A DNA stretch of 64,000 nucleotides. Source: Notolepis coatsorum. Taxonomy: Eukaryota; Chordata; Actinopteri; Aulopiformes; Paralepididae. This document shows, piece by piece, positions 48,284-62,473 of the stretch. Positions within the stretch are counted from its first letter, which is position 1. The number at the start of each line of letters is the position of its first letter. Where the stretch lies: contig OZ020593.1 of assembly GCA_963971535.1 (NCBI GenBank), positions 37,724,787-37,788,786 on the forward strand. The letters run 5' to 3'. The translations under genes were made by a program, and so were the position numbers. Below the pieces are notes generated by a model. The model saw only the letters and a list, made by a program, of their open reading frames with translations. It was not told the DNA's origin and ran no database searches.

Positions 48284-49298
48284 CATGTGCATGTGCGTGT
48301 CTTTGTGTGTGTTGTTAATGGCTCTATATGGGGGTTAGTGAGGGCACATTAAGGCAAGTGTTATTGATGGCCCCCTCTTGGGGCCTCAACCAGACAGGCG
48401 AGGATGGGGGTCTGCTGGCAACGCAGCGAGTCAGCAAATAACCCATTGTGTTTAAGTACAGTTCAAGTGCACGGCTGTTAAAGTACAGACTAGGCCTGGT
48501 AAGGAGTATAAGGGAGGCAAATGCAGCCGCGGCAGCGCTGACTACGAGGTCAATCTTATATGGGGCACTAGTCCACGGCCCGCTCTGCAGGTTATCTGCT
48601 CCAGAGAGATAGAGAACCACCGCAACGTGGGAAGGGACCTATATTTGATATTTTGAGAGAGTCGACATCTAATCAGCATCGGTCGGTTCTGAGCCCGATA
48701 AACAAAAGCTGCAATGTGTGTGCGTGCGTGCGCGGGTGCGTGCATGCGTGTGTGTCTGTGCTTCAATACACTCACATTGTTGTCACCTCTCTAACGTTAG
48801 CCACTTGGTATTTGAGCAGGCTGTGCAACATGAGTGAGCAATTTTAAATAAGTGCACTGCAGAGACTGAGTTCAGATCTATAGTACCTAGTAAAATAGCT
48901 TTTTTGAGGATGCTTTTGGGAGCGTGTTTTGCAAGGAGTTGTATTTAAAAATACCCATCTTATCTCACTAAACCATTTAAACAACACTGGTCTAAAAAAT
49001 TCAACCCTTTTTTGGGCTGTTGGCCCAAGAGCAAATAGACGGCTAATGGATCAAAATGTTTGCTGGGTTGGGTCGCAATTACGGGTCAATCAAAACGGGA
49101 CGACTCATTTACACGGACAGCTCACACGGGTTATTCCCGGTTATATCTGCCTTGCTATAAATTACAAGATGTGTGGAGTGCATGTGTGTGTGTAACAGAA
49201 AGAGAGGAGGGGGTGACAGAATGAGTAAGTATGTTTCTATGCGTGTCAGCAACATAGCAAGACCGTGGCCGCGTCTGTCTGTGTCACGTCAGCGTTGC

Positions 49299-49302
<4 letters not shown>
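48282..49302. other. No gene seen
   Basis: A block near 49000-49150 (cttttttgggctgttggccc, gctgggttgggtcgc) looks like transposon interior, unassigned. Otherwise unremarkable. Confidence 0.4.
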
Positions 49303-49366
<64 letters not shown>

Positions 49367-49367
49367 G
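49303..49367. repeat. (TG)n microsatellite
   Basis: TG run with one A interruption, about 100 bp left of a CA run in the opposite sense. Confidence 0.95.
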
Positions 49368-49464
49368 GTCTAAGATCACGCAAAGAGCGGAGAGGCCTGT
49401 CATTTTAGCCACAGGGAAGTAGCCAGAATTCTGTCCCCAGTGCACTCCAAGAGCCAATGTACAG

Positions 49465-50159
<695 letters not shown>

Positions 50160-50280
50160 GGTCCATTCTTACTCAACTCGTCAATCTTCAGATCTTCATC
50201 CTCTCATTTGCAGAGGTACATTTTCTATAAGATATCGGGGTACCAAATTATGGAATGGTTTTTCCCACCTGGCGAATATT
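50160..50280 (+). mobile_element. LINE C-terminus remnant
   Basis: Translates with one break to SSDLHPLICRGTFSI and RYRGTKLWNGF, similar to the C-terminal motif of fish LINEs. Ends at the SINE junction. Too short for clade assignment. Confidence 0.45.
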
Positions 50281-50752
50281 TATTTCTTTTTTTTATCCAC
50301 TTTTTTCTCCTCTTTTTCTATTTTTCTCCCATCCCAATTCCACTGTGCCACTTCTTCCCTCCCCTGTCTTGAACGTTGCTCGCATATGCCCCCCACTGGC
50401 CGGTTGTAGGGAGGATAGAAGCCTTGCATCAGGTGTCCCCTCCGGTACACGAGAAGGCAGCCTGTCACATCTTTTCACCTGCCAGCGCGGACTCTCATTT
50501 GGCGAGGAGTAACATGTGGGAGGCTCACACTACCCCCGCCATTTCCTGTCTCTGCTGTGCAACCGACCTGTAGGAGTCTCTGTCCACAACGTCCAGATTA
50601 CCACCCATCGACTTCCACCCGCTAACTCTGCCAATTGAGTTAGTATGATGGCCGGCCCAAGCCGGAGGCAACGCAGACAGCCGGAGTCGAACCCGGTGTC
50701 TCTTGCGTTGGTGACGAGTGCAATGTCCGCTGCACCACCCAGCCGCCCGAAA
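50281..50752 (-). mobile_element. tRNA-derived SINE
   Basis: On minus the head reads cggctgggtggtgcagcgga (box A region) and ccgggttcgactccgg (box B), the body shares the layout of the SINEs at 6321 and 8866, and the element ends A-rich (T-rich on plus at 50282-50330). No clear target duplication. Confidence 0.87.
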
Positions 50753-51016
50753 AACTGTTTATAAAATGAGATGCTTAAATAACCATTTAACTGCTGTTTT
50801 GTAACTTTTTCCCATGTATCGTCTACAATAATTTATGCACGTAGAGATATATATATGATATATATTTGTATTATATATATCAGTGGTTGCCATAACTTTT
50901 ATAGTGAAATACTTGTTCAGTTCAAACGTTTTTAATGACATTTTAACATTGTTTAGGTGAAGGCAAAATAAGCCCATTGGATTCTCTGCCTCTTCCTGCA
51001 CTGTATATTATTTATA

Positions 51017-51563
51017 GTGCTGTCAAAATTAACGTTTTAACTTTGGAGATTAATACAAATTATATAACGCATTACAAAAAATGTAACGCCGTTTTGTTTA
51101 CTTCTTGTCGCGGCTGACCCATAACGTGTGCAGCTAAACTAGATAAAGCGAGCCGCCTGGTTAGAGGACAGTCACGCGTGAAGATGGACAAAGGCAGACT
51201 TTTAGGCGGAACGTTTCACTTTAAAAAGTTGCCAGGCGGGTTCTATGTATTGTGATTGTGTTTAATGTGTTTTGTTTCATGTGAATAATAATAAAAAAAT
51301 TTGATCCAAAAAAAAGAAAAAAATTGCCAGGCGGCTCGTTGGAGAAATGTAAAGTAATTTGCGCACTTTGCAAAGCCGTATTCAACTACAAAAAACACGA
51401 TGCCGGTGCAGATAATGCTCTGTGTTTGCCGGTCTGGACATTTGCGCGAGGTGCACTTGATTTCCATCACAGGCCAGTTGAATTGCTCCTCGGTGAGGCA
51501 GCGGGCCGCGTTTATGCTTTTACCAACGCGTTCGTGTTTCCGGGTTCCCGCTTTGCGCTCTGA
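51017..51563 (+). mobile_element. hAT remnant with BED-finger fragment
   Basis: Left end tagtgctgtcaaaattaacg is a hAT terminal motif. Downstream a frame encodes GGSLEKCKVICALCKAVFNY, the Cys-x2-Cys start of a BED zinc finger used by hAT transposases to bind DNA. An insertion (51240-51325, aataaaaaaat tail) breaks the preceding part, and the His half of the finger and catalytic core are absent. Confidence 0.7.
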
Positions 51564-52736
51564 TTGGCCACTGACCTACGCTAGTACGCCCCCCTCGTAA
51601 GTAGAGAGTCGGCGCTGCACTCAACCGATTCATTCAACAGGAAGCGATTTGCGAGTACAATACACCATCACGCCGGAGTGGATAAAGAAATGCTCCAGAA
51701 ATGAATATGCGTAGGGAAAGGCTTAATGAGTCAGCGCGAGAGCGCACACACAAAAGCACACATGCATGATATCTGATTTATTAATGCCAAATAATGGACG
51801 ACGACCGCAATTGGCACTTGAAAAGTGTAACTGATGGATTAGTCAGTAACAATTAATGACAGCTTGTATAGCTCAACTGGTTAGTGCCCTGTCTGTGGAC
51901 TATATGGTCCCGGTTTGAATCTCTTGCCTACTTTTTTTTTCTTTTTCGTAACGTTAAATAATCTATCCACCCCTGGAGAGGACGCAAGGTGAGGAGACGC
52001 TCTGCAAGACGAGGTCGCTTCACGTCTCTCCTCCGTGGACCGGAGGACGCCGGCCCACAAAGAGTCCACCTGCTTTCATCTGTGGTCCAAGGATCGCCGG
52101 CGCATTGAACGGCACTACAGTGGGTTCACCTGGGATACCCTTGGCCGGATGAGGCAGCCGGATTCTACCCCCCCCCCCTTCCTACTCCTGTCGGCTTACA
52201 AGCGACCGGATTAACACCCCCTAGTGTATCCAGTCTATAATCATTCAAGTATCATTGCTGTTATTCCTTAAACTATTCCAGGTCGTATATGTACCACCTG
52301 CGCCTTCAGAGATTGGACATTCTCTATTGATATACCGACGAATACTCTTGCCATAAAAGTGCATACTAATTCCCATTCATAAATGTGATTGATTTGATTA
52401 AGTGCTTGCTCTACACACCATCGCTGTGTAGAAATAAAGACCTATTTCTAATTCGTACATTTGTGTTGGATCCGTTTCATCTACGTGACAGTGTTCATCA
52501 TAATATATTTATGCCGAGTACTGGGTGGCCGAATATTAAGTACAAAGGTAGTGGTAGTAAGTATCATATCTAGTAATACAGTCAGGGAATTGTACCCCTC
52601 AGTTACAGTACCCGTTTTTATCTGGCACGGTTTCCGAAATTTCAAAATGACTTCAGGAAAATGTAATTAGAACGTTATTCCACATTATGGGCCATTGGAA
52701 CAGACGAAAGTCACAGCACTTTGCGAGCGTCTAGCA
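51564..52736. other. No gene; tRNA-like module inside
   Basis: Includes the tRNA-like block at 51862 and a C run near 52168. No coding supported. Confidence 0.45.
51862..51945 (+). pseudogene. tRNA-like Pol III promoter module
   Basis: tagctcaactggttagtgc (box A) and ggtttgaatctc (box B) at tRNA spacing, with a T run at 51931-51939 as a possible terminator. The acceptor arms do not pair, so it is not a functional tRNA. Confidence 0.5.
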
Positions 52737-52810
52737 CAGGGGTGGCCAACCCTGTGGCTTGTGAGCAGCATGTGGCTCTTTGCCCGTCAATGTGTGGCTC
52801 TTCCACCCAA
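52737..52810 (+). mobile_element. hAT terminal fragment
   Basis: caggggtggccaaccctgtg and tgtggctcttccaccc form one end of a common vertebrate hAT family. The other end was not found. Confidence 0.5.
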
Positions 52811-53739
52811 AAAAAGAAAAAAAGAAATTATAATATATATTTTTTTTATTATTATTTTTTTTTTTATGTCACTCAAACATACATTTCATTGTGGTAAACC
52901 TCATATTTTTATATTCAGAGGTAATTATATAGTTTACACTGTTTATTTTTCTCATATTTCTCATATAAGCTGTCGGGTCATCTGACCCGTTCCTGGCGGG
53001 AATTGGTGGCATTTTCTCCATGGCTGTGCTAGTGTTAATCAGTGTGAACTGTGGGCCTGCATCTAGTTGGTGAGAAGTGTAAAATCAGGTTCTATTCTAG
53101 TCACAGTGTTCATCAGTGTCTACGGTTTCTTGCACACAATGCGACTGTTGAACTTACTGTAATTAATTTAAGGCAAAAGTCAGATTAAGATGTTTACATG
53201 ATTCTATGAAATGACAACTCCCTTAATAATCCTGTTTACATGTGTCGTGGTTGTAGAGGGGCGGTGTGTTTTTCTTTTAAGATAAAATTATATATGACAG
53301 TTTCATGATTCTACTGCATATGTATAAGCTACTCATGGTTACCATCTACACACAAGAGTTGGGATCGATTCCATTCATTCGGGAAGTGGATTTTCTGTCC
53401 AAATATTTCAAATGCCTTGACATGGAAATGGTGTATTATCCAACCCGTTGACAAGTAAATGAGAAGGGATGTTCTAGCACCTTTAAAATGTGGCTAGAAA
53501 ACTTCAGTTAACCGATTCTGATTGTTTTTAACCACCATCGTTTTTGTGTTTTGAAATACATGGAAGTGAATTAATCATCAGCTCATTTAAATGAATTCAT
53601 AGCAATCTAGGAAAATAAAGATGGCAGCGAGGTGAATAAGCCTCCCCACAGCAGTGTAATAGTGAAGTAAAGCTAGGTTGCTGTGGAGTTTCCTCTGGAG
53701 GGGGGGTGCGGTCGAGTTCCCGAGGTAGGGTTAATGTTC
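52811..53739. other. No gene seen
   Basis: T-rich and AT-rich sequence; gtcgggtcatctgaccc near 52972 is a short palindrome. Nothing coding. Confidence 0.5.
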
Positions 53740-54675
53740 GATTATGGCAGTGGCGGCTCGCCACTAGGGGCGCTCGGGCGCCGCCCCCCCTCAGGCCCCT
53801 GGTTATATGAGAGTAGAACAAGAAAAATAATTTTTTTGTTTTTTGTTTTATAGCCCTATAAATAATATAAACATGTTTAAAATGAATAATATTTACTCAT
53901 TTTAAGTATGTTTGTGTTTCCAATGCACAATATAACGTTAATATATAAAATAAAAAATACTCGTTTTCCTGAACAGGAAGTGACTCACTTTTTTTTTTTT
54001 TTTTTTTGGTCCGGGCTAGACGCAATAGCGCTCTGAGTGCGCGTCACTGTGTGATCGCTGTATCCGTCGCAGCCAATCAGTGCGTAACGCGTTGTGCGTT
54101 GAAATATGACTATTATGTTGGAATCCGGGCGCGATTTGAAGCGGTCTAGGCAGCAGCGTCAAGAATTTCTGTAGCCGCATTTCGCGGAGACGCTCTCTGA
54201 TTGGCCGACGCTAGTTTTTTTTCCGTAGCAGCATTTCGCGGAGACAATCTCTGATTGGCCGAATCCAATTTCTATGTTCCAATTCTAGCTTGGTGGTAGA
54301 GATCATAGTTGTGTTGTTGTGACTGAGATGCGAGCTATTTGTCTTAGAGCGTGACTGCAAGTTCTTTCGACGGTTAAGCTTAGGCACTCTTTCAAAGTTG
54401 GTTAAGGTTAGAGTTTGTCTTAGAGCATGGCGACAGAACGCCAGGTAGTTTGCAGTCTGTTCGACGCGGAAATGGACAAAGAAATCAAACTACTTGTTGT
54501 GTGGTGCTAACTGCTAACAGCTAACAAGCTATATGGCAGTCTGGACAGTGGACTGGATATACATCATCAACAGCGGATTATACACTTTATCAAGCCCTCC
54601 GGCTTGATATACATCAACAGTCTGGGGAGTCGGGACAACAGTGAGTGGACCACGTAAACAGTGAGTTAATTCGGT

Positions 54676-54864
<189 letters not shown>

Positions 54865-54958
54865 ATTTCGCTGCGGGTAGAGCATAACCACTCAGACAAT
54901 GAATGGTAACTTGTTTAAAATGACAATATATACATATGTGTTTCTTATTGAATCGATC

Positions 54959-54959
54959 T

Positions 54960-54993
<34 letters not shown>

Positions 54994-55020
54994 GAGAGGG
55001 AGAGAGAGGGAGAGAGAGCG

Positions 55021-55091
<71 letters not shown>
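54959..55091. repeat. (GA)n microsatellite
   Basis: GA run about 100 bp after the CT run, so the two are in inverted sense and could pair. Confidence 0.95.
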
Positions 55092-55092
<1 letters not shown>

Positions 55093-55341
55093 GTGCGTGT
55101 TTGAGTTGGGCTATTGGAAACGTGGTTGCATTTGACTGACTGTGATCATATATTGATCGATGGCAATGGTGATAATATTCGCCAATGCGTGCCTTGTAGG
55201 AAAACCACTACTAAAGAAAACAAACTTAGATGTAAACGAACTAAAAAGCTATAGGCCATATCGAACCTTCCATTTATCAGCAAGATATTAGAAAAGATAG
55301 TCTCAGTACAAATAAACTCCTTTCTCAAAGATAATAACATC

Positions 55342-56562
55342 ATGGAGGAACTACAATCAGGTTTCAGAACAAATCACAGCACTGAAACTGCCCTTACCAA
55401 AATAGTTAGCGACCTCAGGCTAAACTCCGATGCTGGCAAAGTCTCAATTCTTGTCCTATTGGACCTTAGTGCAGCGTTCGATACGATTGACCATAATATC
55501 TTGATCAGTCGTCTAGAAAGACTGGTTGGCTTTTCCGATCATGTACTAAATTGGCTCATAACATACATTAAGGGGAGAAGGTTCTATGTTAAGCTTGGAG
55601 ACAATGTATCCGAGGAACATAACAGCAATTTTGGAGTCGCACAAGGAAGCTGCCTTGGTCCATTACTCTTCTCACTATATATGCTGCCCCTCGGGGACAT
55701 CATTCGAGACCACAATGTATGCTTCCATAGTTATGCTGATGATACACAACTATATATCTCCGCAGAACCAAATAACACTACAGCCATACAGTCCATTACA
55801 AATTGTCTGTTAGCAATAAACAAGTGGATGAACAATAACTTCCTAAAATTAAACGAAAGCAAGACCGAAATCCTATTGATCGGCCCAAAAGCGAAAAGGG
55901 AAGTGCTTTGTAAAAACCTGGGGAGTCTGTCATCCTATGTAAAGACTGAGGTTACAAGCCTAGGTGTCATCTTGGACTCAGACCTGACCTTTAAGTCTCA
56001 TATAAATAAGGCCATGAAAACGTCATTCTTCCACCTAAGAAACATAGCGAAAGTAAGACCTTTCGTAAATAAAAAGGATGCAGAGAAACTTATTCATGCT
56101 TTTGTATCAAGTCGGCTTGACTATTGTAATGCACTGTTCACTGGTCTTCCCAAAGCAACCATTGGGAAGCTTCAGCTTATCCAAAACTCTGCAGCTCGAT
56201 TACTAACTCATACAAGGAGAAGAGAACATATCACTCCAGTCCTGGCCACTCTGCACTGGCTTCCAATAACTCATAGAATTGATTTTAAGGTCCTTTTCCT
56301 AACATATAAAGCTCTTAATGAGCAAGGCCCAAAATACATAGCAAATTCCCTAGTTAGTTATCTGCCCTCAAGAACGCTACGGTCATCCACTACAGGTTTA
56401 CTAGACACGCCCAGAAACCAAAAAAGGATAGGAAGTATGGCATTTGCCAACTATGCCCCAAAACTATGGAACACACTACCAACACACATCAGAAACGCCA
56501 GCTCTATACACATTTTTAAAGGAAAATTAAAAACGTACCTATACAGTCTAGCTTACAAATAG
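55342..56562 (+). CDS. L2 LINE reverse transcriptase frame (406 codons)
   Basis: Open from ATG at 55342 to TAG at 56560-56562. Motifs: LQSGFRTNHSTETALTK (~4-20), ILVLLDLSAAFDTIDHNIL (~36-54), GVAQGSCLGPLLFSLY (~98-113), SYADDTQLYISAEP (~132-145), LGVILDSDLTFKSHINKA (~208-225), SRLDYCNALFTGLPKA (~260-275) and the C-terminal WNTLPTHIRNASSIHIFK. The catalytic DLSAAFD and YADD are intact. The native protein would begin upstream, since RT fingers and the endonuclease are missing, so the frame is a remnant despite being open. Confidence 0.9.
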   Translation: MEELQSGFRTNHSTETALTKIVSDLRLNSDAGKVSILVLLDLSAAFDTIDHNILISRLERLVGFSDHVLNWLITYIKGRRFYVKLGDNVSEEHNSNFGVAQGSCLGPLLFSLYMLPLGDIIRDHNVCFHSYADDTQLYISAEPNNTTAIQSITNCLLAINKWMNNNFLKLNESKTEILLIGPKAKREVLCKNLGSLSSYVKTEVTSLGVILDSDLTFKSHINKAMKTSFFHLRNIAKVRPFVNKKDAEKLIHAFVSSRLDYCNALFTGLPKATIGKLQLIQNSAARLLTHTRRREHITPVLATLHWLPITHRIDFKVLFLTYKALNEQGPKYIANSLVSYLPSRTLRSSTTGLLDTPRNQKRIGSMAFANYAPKLWNTLPTHIRNASSIHIFKGKLKTYLYSLAYK

Positions 56563-56620
56563 TTATGGCTTGGAAAAACCTGATGGATCCATGAGGCTAG
56601 GATAAGCCTTGTGGACCCAA

Positions 56621-57091
56621 CTTTTTAGATGAAGGAACGGGTACATAGGAGACACGCCTCCAGTTTTTCAAACGTTTTTGACACGCCTCAGCTTCTGAGC
56701 TGAAGGCGTGTTTTTGCGGACCTCCCAAACTTTCAAACTTTTTAGATGAAGGAATGGGTACAATAGGAGACACGCCTCCAGTTTTTCAAACGTTTTTGAC
56801 ACGCCTCAGCTTCTGAGCTGAAGGCGTGTTTTTGCGGACCTCCCAAACTTTCAAACTTTTTAGATGAAGGAATGGGTACAATAGGAGACACGCCTCCAGT
56901 TTTTCAAAAGTTTTTGACACGCCTCAGCTTCTGAGCTGAAGGCGTGTTTTTGCGGACCTCCCAAACTTTCAAACTTCTTAGATGAAGGAATGGGTACAAT
57001 AGGAGACACGCCTCCAGTTTTTCAAAAGTTTTTGACACGCCTCAGCTTCTGAGCTGAAGGCGTGTTTTTGCAGACCTCCCAAACTTTCAAA
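56621..57091. repeat. Four 118-bp tandem repeats in an L2 3' region
   Basis: Each unit runs tttttagatgaagga, tacaataggagacacgcc, gtttttgacacgcctc and cagcttctgagctgaagg with gcggacctcccaaac. acgcctcagct and agctgaaggcgtg pair, so every unit can fold a hairpin. Units differ by only a few bases. Confidence 0.93.
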
Positions 57092-57700
57092 CTTTAGACT
57101 GTTTTCTTTATACGTTTTTCTTTTTCTTTCTTTCTACCACAAGACGCGGCCACTGATGGGTCCATGGGACTTGGATAAGTCCTGTGGACCCAACTCTGGC
57201 CACTGACCACATGAGCGAACGGGTACATACGCACACAATACACGGCCACTGATGGATCCATGGGACTTGGTAAAGCACTATGGACCCAACTATGACCACT
57301 GATAAAAACGTAACTACACTAGCATTATAAGACCTAAACATTGCTACCTACCATACAAGTGCATTGGTTTAGTGCACTTCCGGTTGCCACTGAGCGGAAA
57401 TGTTTGTGCGGACCTGTTCTCCCAAACTGGTAAGCAAATGACTGTTTTTACGTTATTTTCATTTTTACGTTACTATTATTATTATTATTATTTTTTTTTT
57501 AACATTGATCTTAACTGATCACTATGACTTTATTGCTTTTATCGTTATATATGCCTATAATTGTGTACAGCACTTTGAGCTACATGACATGTATGAAAGG
57601 TGCTTTATAAATACTTACTTACTTACTTACTTACTTGTACATGTTTGCAAAATGTTTGGTATAGCGCCCCTAGTGGCGAAGCATCCAGCAGCTGCCACTG

Positions 57701-58694
57701 GATTATCATATGTCACAAGTTAACAGAACGGTGGGATTAAGGTTGGCAAAGTGGCCCTTTAACACATTATTCTATTCCCCCCCCCCCCCCCCCCCCCCCC
57801 CTCGCCGCCCGCAAATGTAACCCTGCACCCCTGTAATACCTGTATATTCATGGTTGGGGACAGGGAAACACTCCATAATGAATGAGGCCATAGTCCCAGA
57901 TGTATCCTTCCCTGCCGTCTAGCTAATACCCTCCATGAATGATTCAGGGTGTCCCCTCATTACCAGCCCAAATGACTTGTCGCGCTACACCTGAGCCCAG
58001 TCGCCCGCCGCAGGTAATATCCCTATCAGGATCAGGTGCGTTGGGGGGATCGAATGGGGAGGGGTAGCGGGCCTGAGTGGCACATTCCTTTAGTGTCATT
58101 ATGAGGATTAGATCGATGGATTAGAGATAGAGATAGATAGAAAATATCATACATAATACATTATATAATAATAATATATTGTCATTTGTACTGGAAAACA
58201 AAATACCTTAATATCATTATAACGTCAAAACTGAGAAAAATATTGTGATGTGATATTTTGGCCATATGGCCCGCTTTAGACAGACAGATAGATAAACAGA
58301 CACAGACTAACAAACTGAGACATTTACAGAGAAAGCCATGTATGTCAACTCCCCTCACTCTGAGTTGCTAAAGAAGTACACGACATGTGATTAGCTGGTG
58401 GGATGCTACAGGTGCACATGAACACAACAACCTCCAACACAAGCTAGCCAACCACCAGCCAGGCACACTAAAAAACTAAACCACACTCTACTTTTCCTCT
58501 AAATGAAAACAATTTAATCAAACACACTGGCCTCACCGTGTGTATGGAGGAGGAAAGAGGAGTTGGCTGGTGGCCTCCCCAGGGAGACTCTGTGGACTCT
58601 GGGACAGTCCATCCCTAATACAGCCTGGTGGAGTTACAGTAGCTAGTCACACACTGCTGGAGAGAGGGAGCTGGGGAGAGAGTCTGAAATATGA

Positions 58695-58698
<4 letters not shown>
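57701..58698. other. No gene seen
   Basis: C run at 57778-57801 and a gata-rich patch near 58126. A frame at 58540 is unsupported. Confidence 0.5.
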
Positions 58699-59385
<687 letters not shown>

Positions 59386-59439
59386 TGTGTGTGTGTGACA
59401 GGCTCCATTGATCTCCTCTCATGCTGATCACATTACTAG

Positions 59440-60742
59440 GAGGAAACTAACTTTTTGGCTTACCAGCCAACTGGCGAGTATTATGATTTTTTTTACCAGC
59501 CAAACAGAATTTTTTACCAGCCATAAATAAATTCGCTAATTGTGATAATTACTTCTTTGTATGTCTTGGTCTAAATAGATTTTCAATCATAGTAATAATC
59601 ACACCGTGTCTCTACTCTTTAAAATATTTATTACCATAAAACATTAATGTGTCTATACTCTTCACAATATTAGCATAAAACATATATTAATCACACCGTC
59701 TCTACTCTTCAAAATATTAGGATATCACATATTAACATGAAAGAGGGAACTATTCTGGACTGGGTTGGGCTGAACTGGGCAGTGAAAGATGCTGGGCTGG
59801 ACTGGGTTGGGCAGGGAAAGTTGGGCTGGTCTAGGTTGGACTGGGCTGGGCAGTGAAAGAACCAAGCATTACACTGTAATGTAATAGCTAAAACAAAACT
59901 TGAACTTGACTTGTTACATTTGCACTCTGGTTGGATGCCAAACGTATTCTGGTTGTACTGTACTTGTGCTGTATGATGACAATACATTGGAATCGAATCT
60001 CATGTCAACGCTAGGGGTTCAGCAGGTGTATTCTGAATGACAAGTATGACAACATCACCGTTGTGAAGGGCATATGGGCGAGTGGTGATATGGGGGGAAA
60101 CCCGGTAATAATTCGGTAATAATAAAATGTCACTCGGCTGCCTTTAAGCAAATCCGCTCAGTATAGTCCACTATGTTGAACGCGCGTTATGGTAGCTTGT
60201 TACATGCTAGGTAGCTAGCCGGCTAATGCTGGTTGACTTGAGTGAGCCTCACGCCCACTTGTCATTCTCATCCGATTTGAAGGAGACGCGACGCGTGCTG
60301 TTGTTCGCCCCCATGTCAGACAGGCCGCACTGATATCCGAAAGCGACGACTCTACATGCAATTATTTTCATCCACTGATGTGTTTTTGTCTAAGTTTGTT
60401 TACGTTGTCAAGCCGGTGACAGGAGTCTGTAGGGCCGCACACAGTGGTCTATCCACTTCCCCTAGATGGGCGGCATCTTCTAGAAAACTAGTGTTCATTG
60501 GAGGAGCTTAGAGCGCAATGATGATGTTCATTGATTATGGATTATTATGAGGGGCAAATGGGAGGAATCATAAGGGGGGAGTCAGAGTTCGGCTTGTGCC
60601 AGTGAGCGAATCAGCAGATTGCAGAATGATTTTTTTGTTTTGTTTACTACTCGCCAGTGTGGCGAGTGCTCTTCATGAATCACTCGCCAAACATAAAGAA
60701 TACTCGCATTTGGCGAGTAAAATGGCCTAATTTCCTCCCCTG
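59440..60742. mobile_element. Probable hAT-type element, decayed
   Basis: Left aggaggaaactaact with ttggcttaccagcc and right (inverted) aggggaggaaattagg with cattttactcgcc resemble each other and the ends of the hAT at 36290. Inner arms repeat actcgcca and ggcgagt. No target duplication seen. A LINE tail (59885-60000) sits inside. Confidence 0.5.
59885..60000 (+). mobile_element. LINE 3' tail
   Basis: gttgtactgtacttgtgctg, atgatgacaatacattgg and a gaatc tail; same type as the minus-strand tails at 14561 and 18763. Confidence 0.75.
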
Positions 60743-60991
60743 CCTCCCCCTCTACGATTAGATCTAAAAATTTTTTCCACGGATGACAAGAAGAAGACAT
60801 GAGCGAGGGATGGAGGGATGAGATGAAGAGAGCTTTAGATGAATTGAGAGAGAGGTAGAGGAGCACTGACAGGGTGAGAGGAGGTCAAGAAGGAAGGGGG
60901 GAGACACACACACACACACACAAACAAGCAGAGAAATAGAGAGAGAAAGACAGAGAGAGGAAGAGAGAGAGACACACATAGAAACCGAGAA

Positions 60992-60992
60992 T

Positions 60993-61082
<90 letters not shown>
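60992..61082. repeat. (GA)n microsatellite
   Basis: About 45 GA units, preceded by an imperfect purine stretch and a short CA run (60904-60922). Confidence 0.95.
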
Positions 61083-61086
<4 letters not shown>

Positions 61087-61131
61087 ATTTACACAGGTCA
61101 AACTCTTTTTTAACTTTTGAATATTCTTTGC

Positions 61132-61486
61132 GTCTGAATCAATCCTATCCCATCCTAACTATTTACACACAGTTTACCCAAAATCCTCTGCATTTAAACC
61201 ATCCTAACTATTTACACACAGTTTACCCAGAATCCTATGCATTTAAACCATCATAACTATTTACATACAGTTTACCCAGAATCCTCTGCATTTAAACCAT
61301 CCTAACTATTTACACACAGTTTACCCAGAATCATTTTCATTTAAACCATCCTAACTATTTACACACAGTTTACCCAGAATCATTTGCATTTAAACCATCC
61401 TAACTATTTACACACAGTTTACCCAGAATCCTCTGCATTTAAACCATCCTAACTATTGACACGCAGTTTACCCAGAATCCTATGTC
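61132..61486. repeat. 49-bp minisatellite
   Basis: About seven units of ccatcctaactatttacaca, cagtttacccagaatcc and tctgcatttaaa. Confidence 0.96.
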
Positions 61487-61504
61487 ATTCAAAAGTGACG
61501 GGGG

Positions 61505-61930
61505 GCACCTTATCATTCCATTGATCTGTAATTAACACAACACTTTGTCTTATAGGGACTGCTACCGTATCATTCCATTAATCTGTAATTAACACAACAC
61601 CTTGTCTTATAGGGACTGATACCTTATCATTTAATTGATCTGTAATTAACACAACACCTTGTCTTATAGGGACTGTAACCTTATCATTTCACTGATCTGT
61701 AATTAACACAACACCTTGTCTTATGGACTGATACCTTATAATTTCATTGATCTGTAATTAACACAACACCTTGTCTTATAGGGACTGCTACCTTATCATT
61801 TAATTGAGCTCAAATTAACACAACACCTTGTCTTGTAGGGACTGCTACCTTATCATTCATCTGTAATCAACACAACACCTTGTCTTATAGGGACTGATAC
61901 CTTATAATTTCATTGAGCTGTAATTAACAC
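61505..61930. repeat. 57-bp minisatellite
   Basis: Seven to eight units of ccttatcatttcattgatc, tgtaattaacacaacacc and ttgtcttatagggactg, starting some 20 bp after the previous array ends; no shared unit. Confidence 0.96.
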
Positions 61931-62253
61931 AAGGATTCAATGTCCCCGATGACATCACTTGTGGCCATATTCAAACTCATATACTCTCAAATAACTGTCG
62001 AACTAAATGAATGCGTGCAAAACTGTTATTGGATGTGTGAGATTATTGTGAGATTCAAAATAATTTTCCTGAATGACTACTTTAATAAGGGTCACAGAGT
62101 TCAGGCAGTCATTGATTGCAAATGATTTGCAACCAAATATTAAATGGGATGACTTTATTTAAGTTTATTTTAACAAGTTTATTTATAATTGATTATTTTG
62201 GTCCCATAAAATGGCTAACATTCATACATGGTTTACTGGCTGCCTGTACGTTA
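61931..62253. other. No gene seen
   Basis: AT-rich. A ttactggctgcct motif near 62233 recurs just right of the next element (62911), giving a diverged direct repeat around it. Confidence 0.5.
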
Positions 62254-62473
62254 ATGCCAAGCAAGCAGTGCAAAAATGCTTCCGCATTCGTCACCGCACG
62301 CTAGTGCGGTAAAGCGCCCTTCTTTTCAGACAAATGCTACCGTGCGTGCACCGGCGGCGGCGTGCTCGCTCAGGTGCGTGCGTGCGCCGGCGTGCTCGCG
62401 CGAGGTGCCCGCGCATGCGACACGAGCGGAGCTCAATATATATAAGTCACCGCCCCTTATTCAGTATCCAACA

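Larger units (their letters stand above)
55190..57637 (+). mobile_element. L2-type LINE, RT half with intact frame and 3' end
   Basis: Starts inside RT (KPLLKKTNLDVNELKSYRP, then a one-base shift near 55255), continues through the open frame at 55342-56562, a 3' region with four 118-bp repeats, two larger blocks with gatggatccatgggacttgg, and the end agctacatgacatgtatg, ggtgctttataaa plus a ttac tail (57613-57636). 5'-truncated, within the hAT-type element. Confidence 0.92.

Noticed and set aside
51862-51945. Functional tRNA gene
   Set aside because: Box A and B are present, but the acceptor ends do not pair and no plausible anticodon loop could be set.
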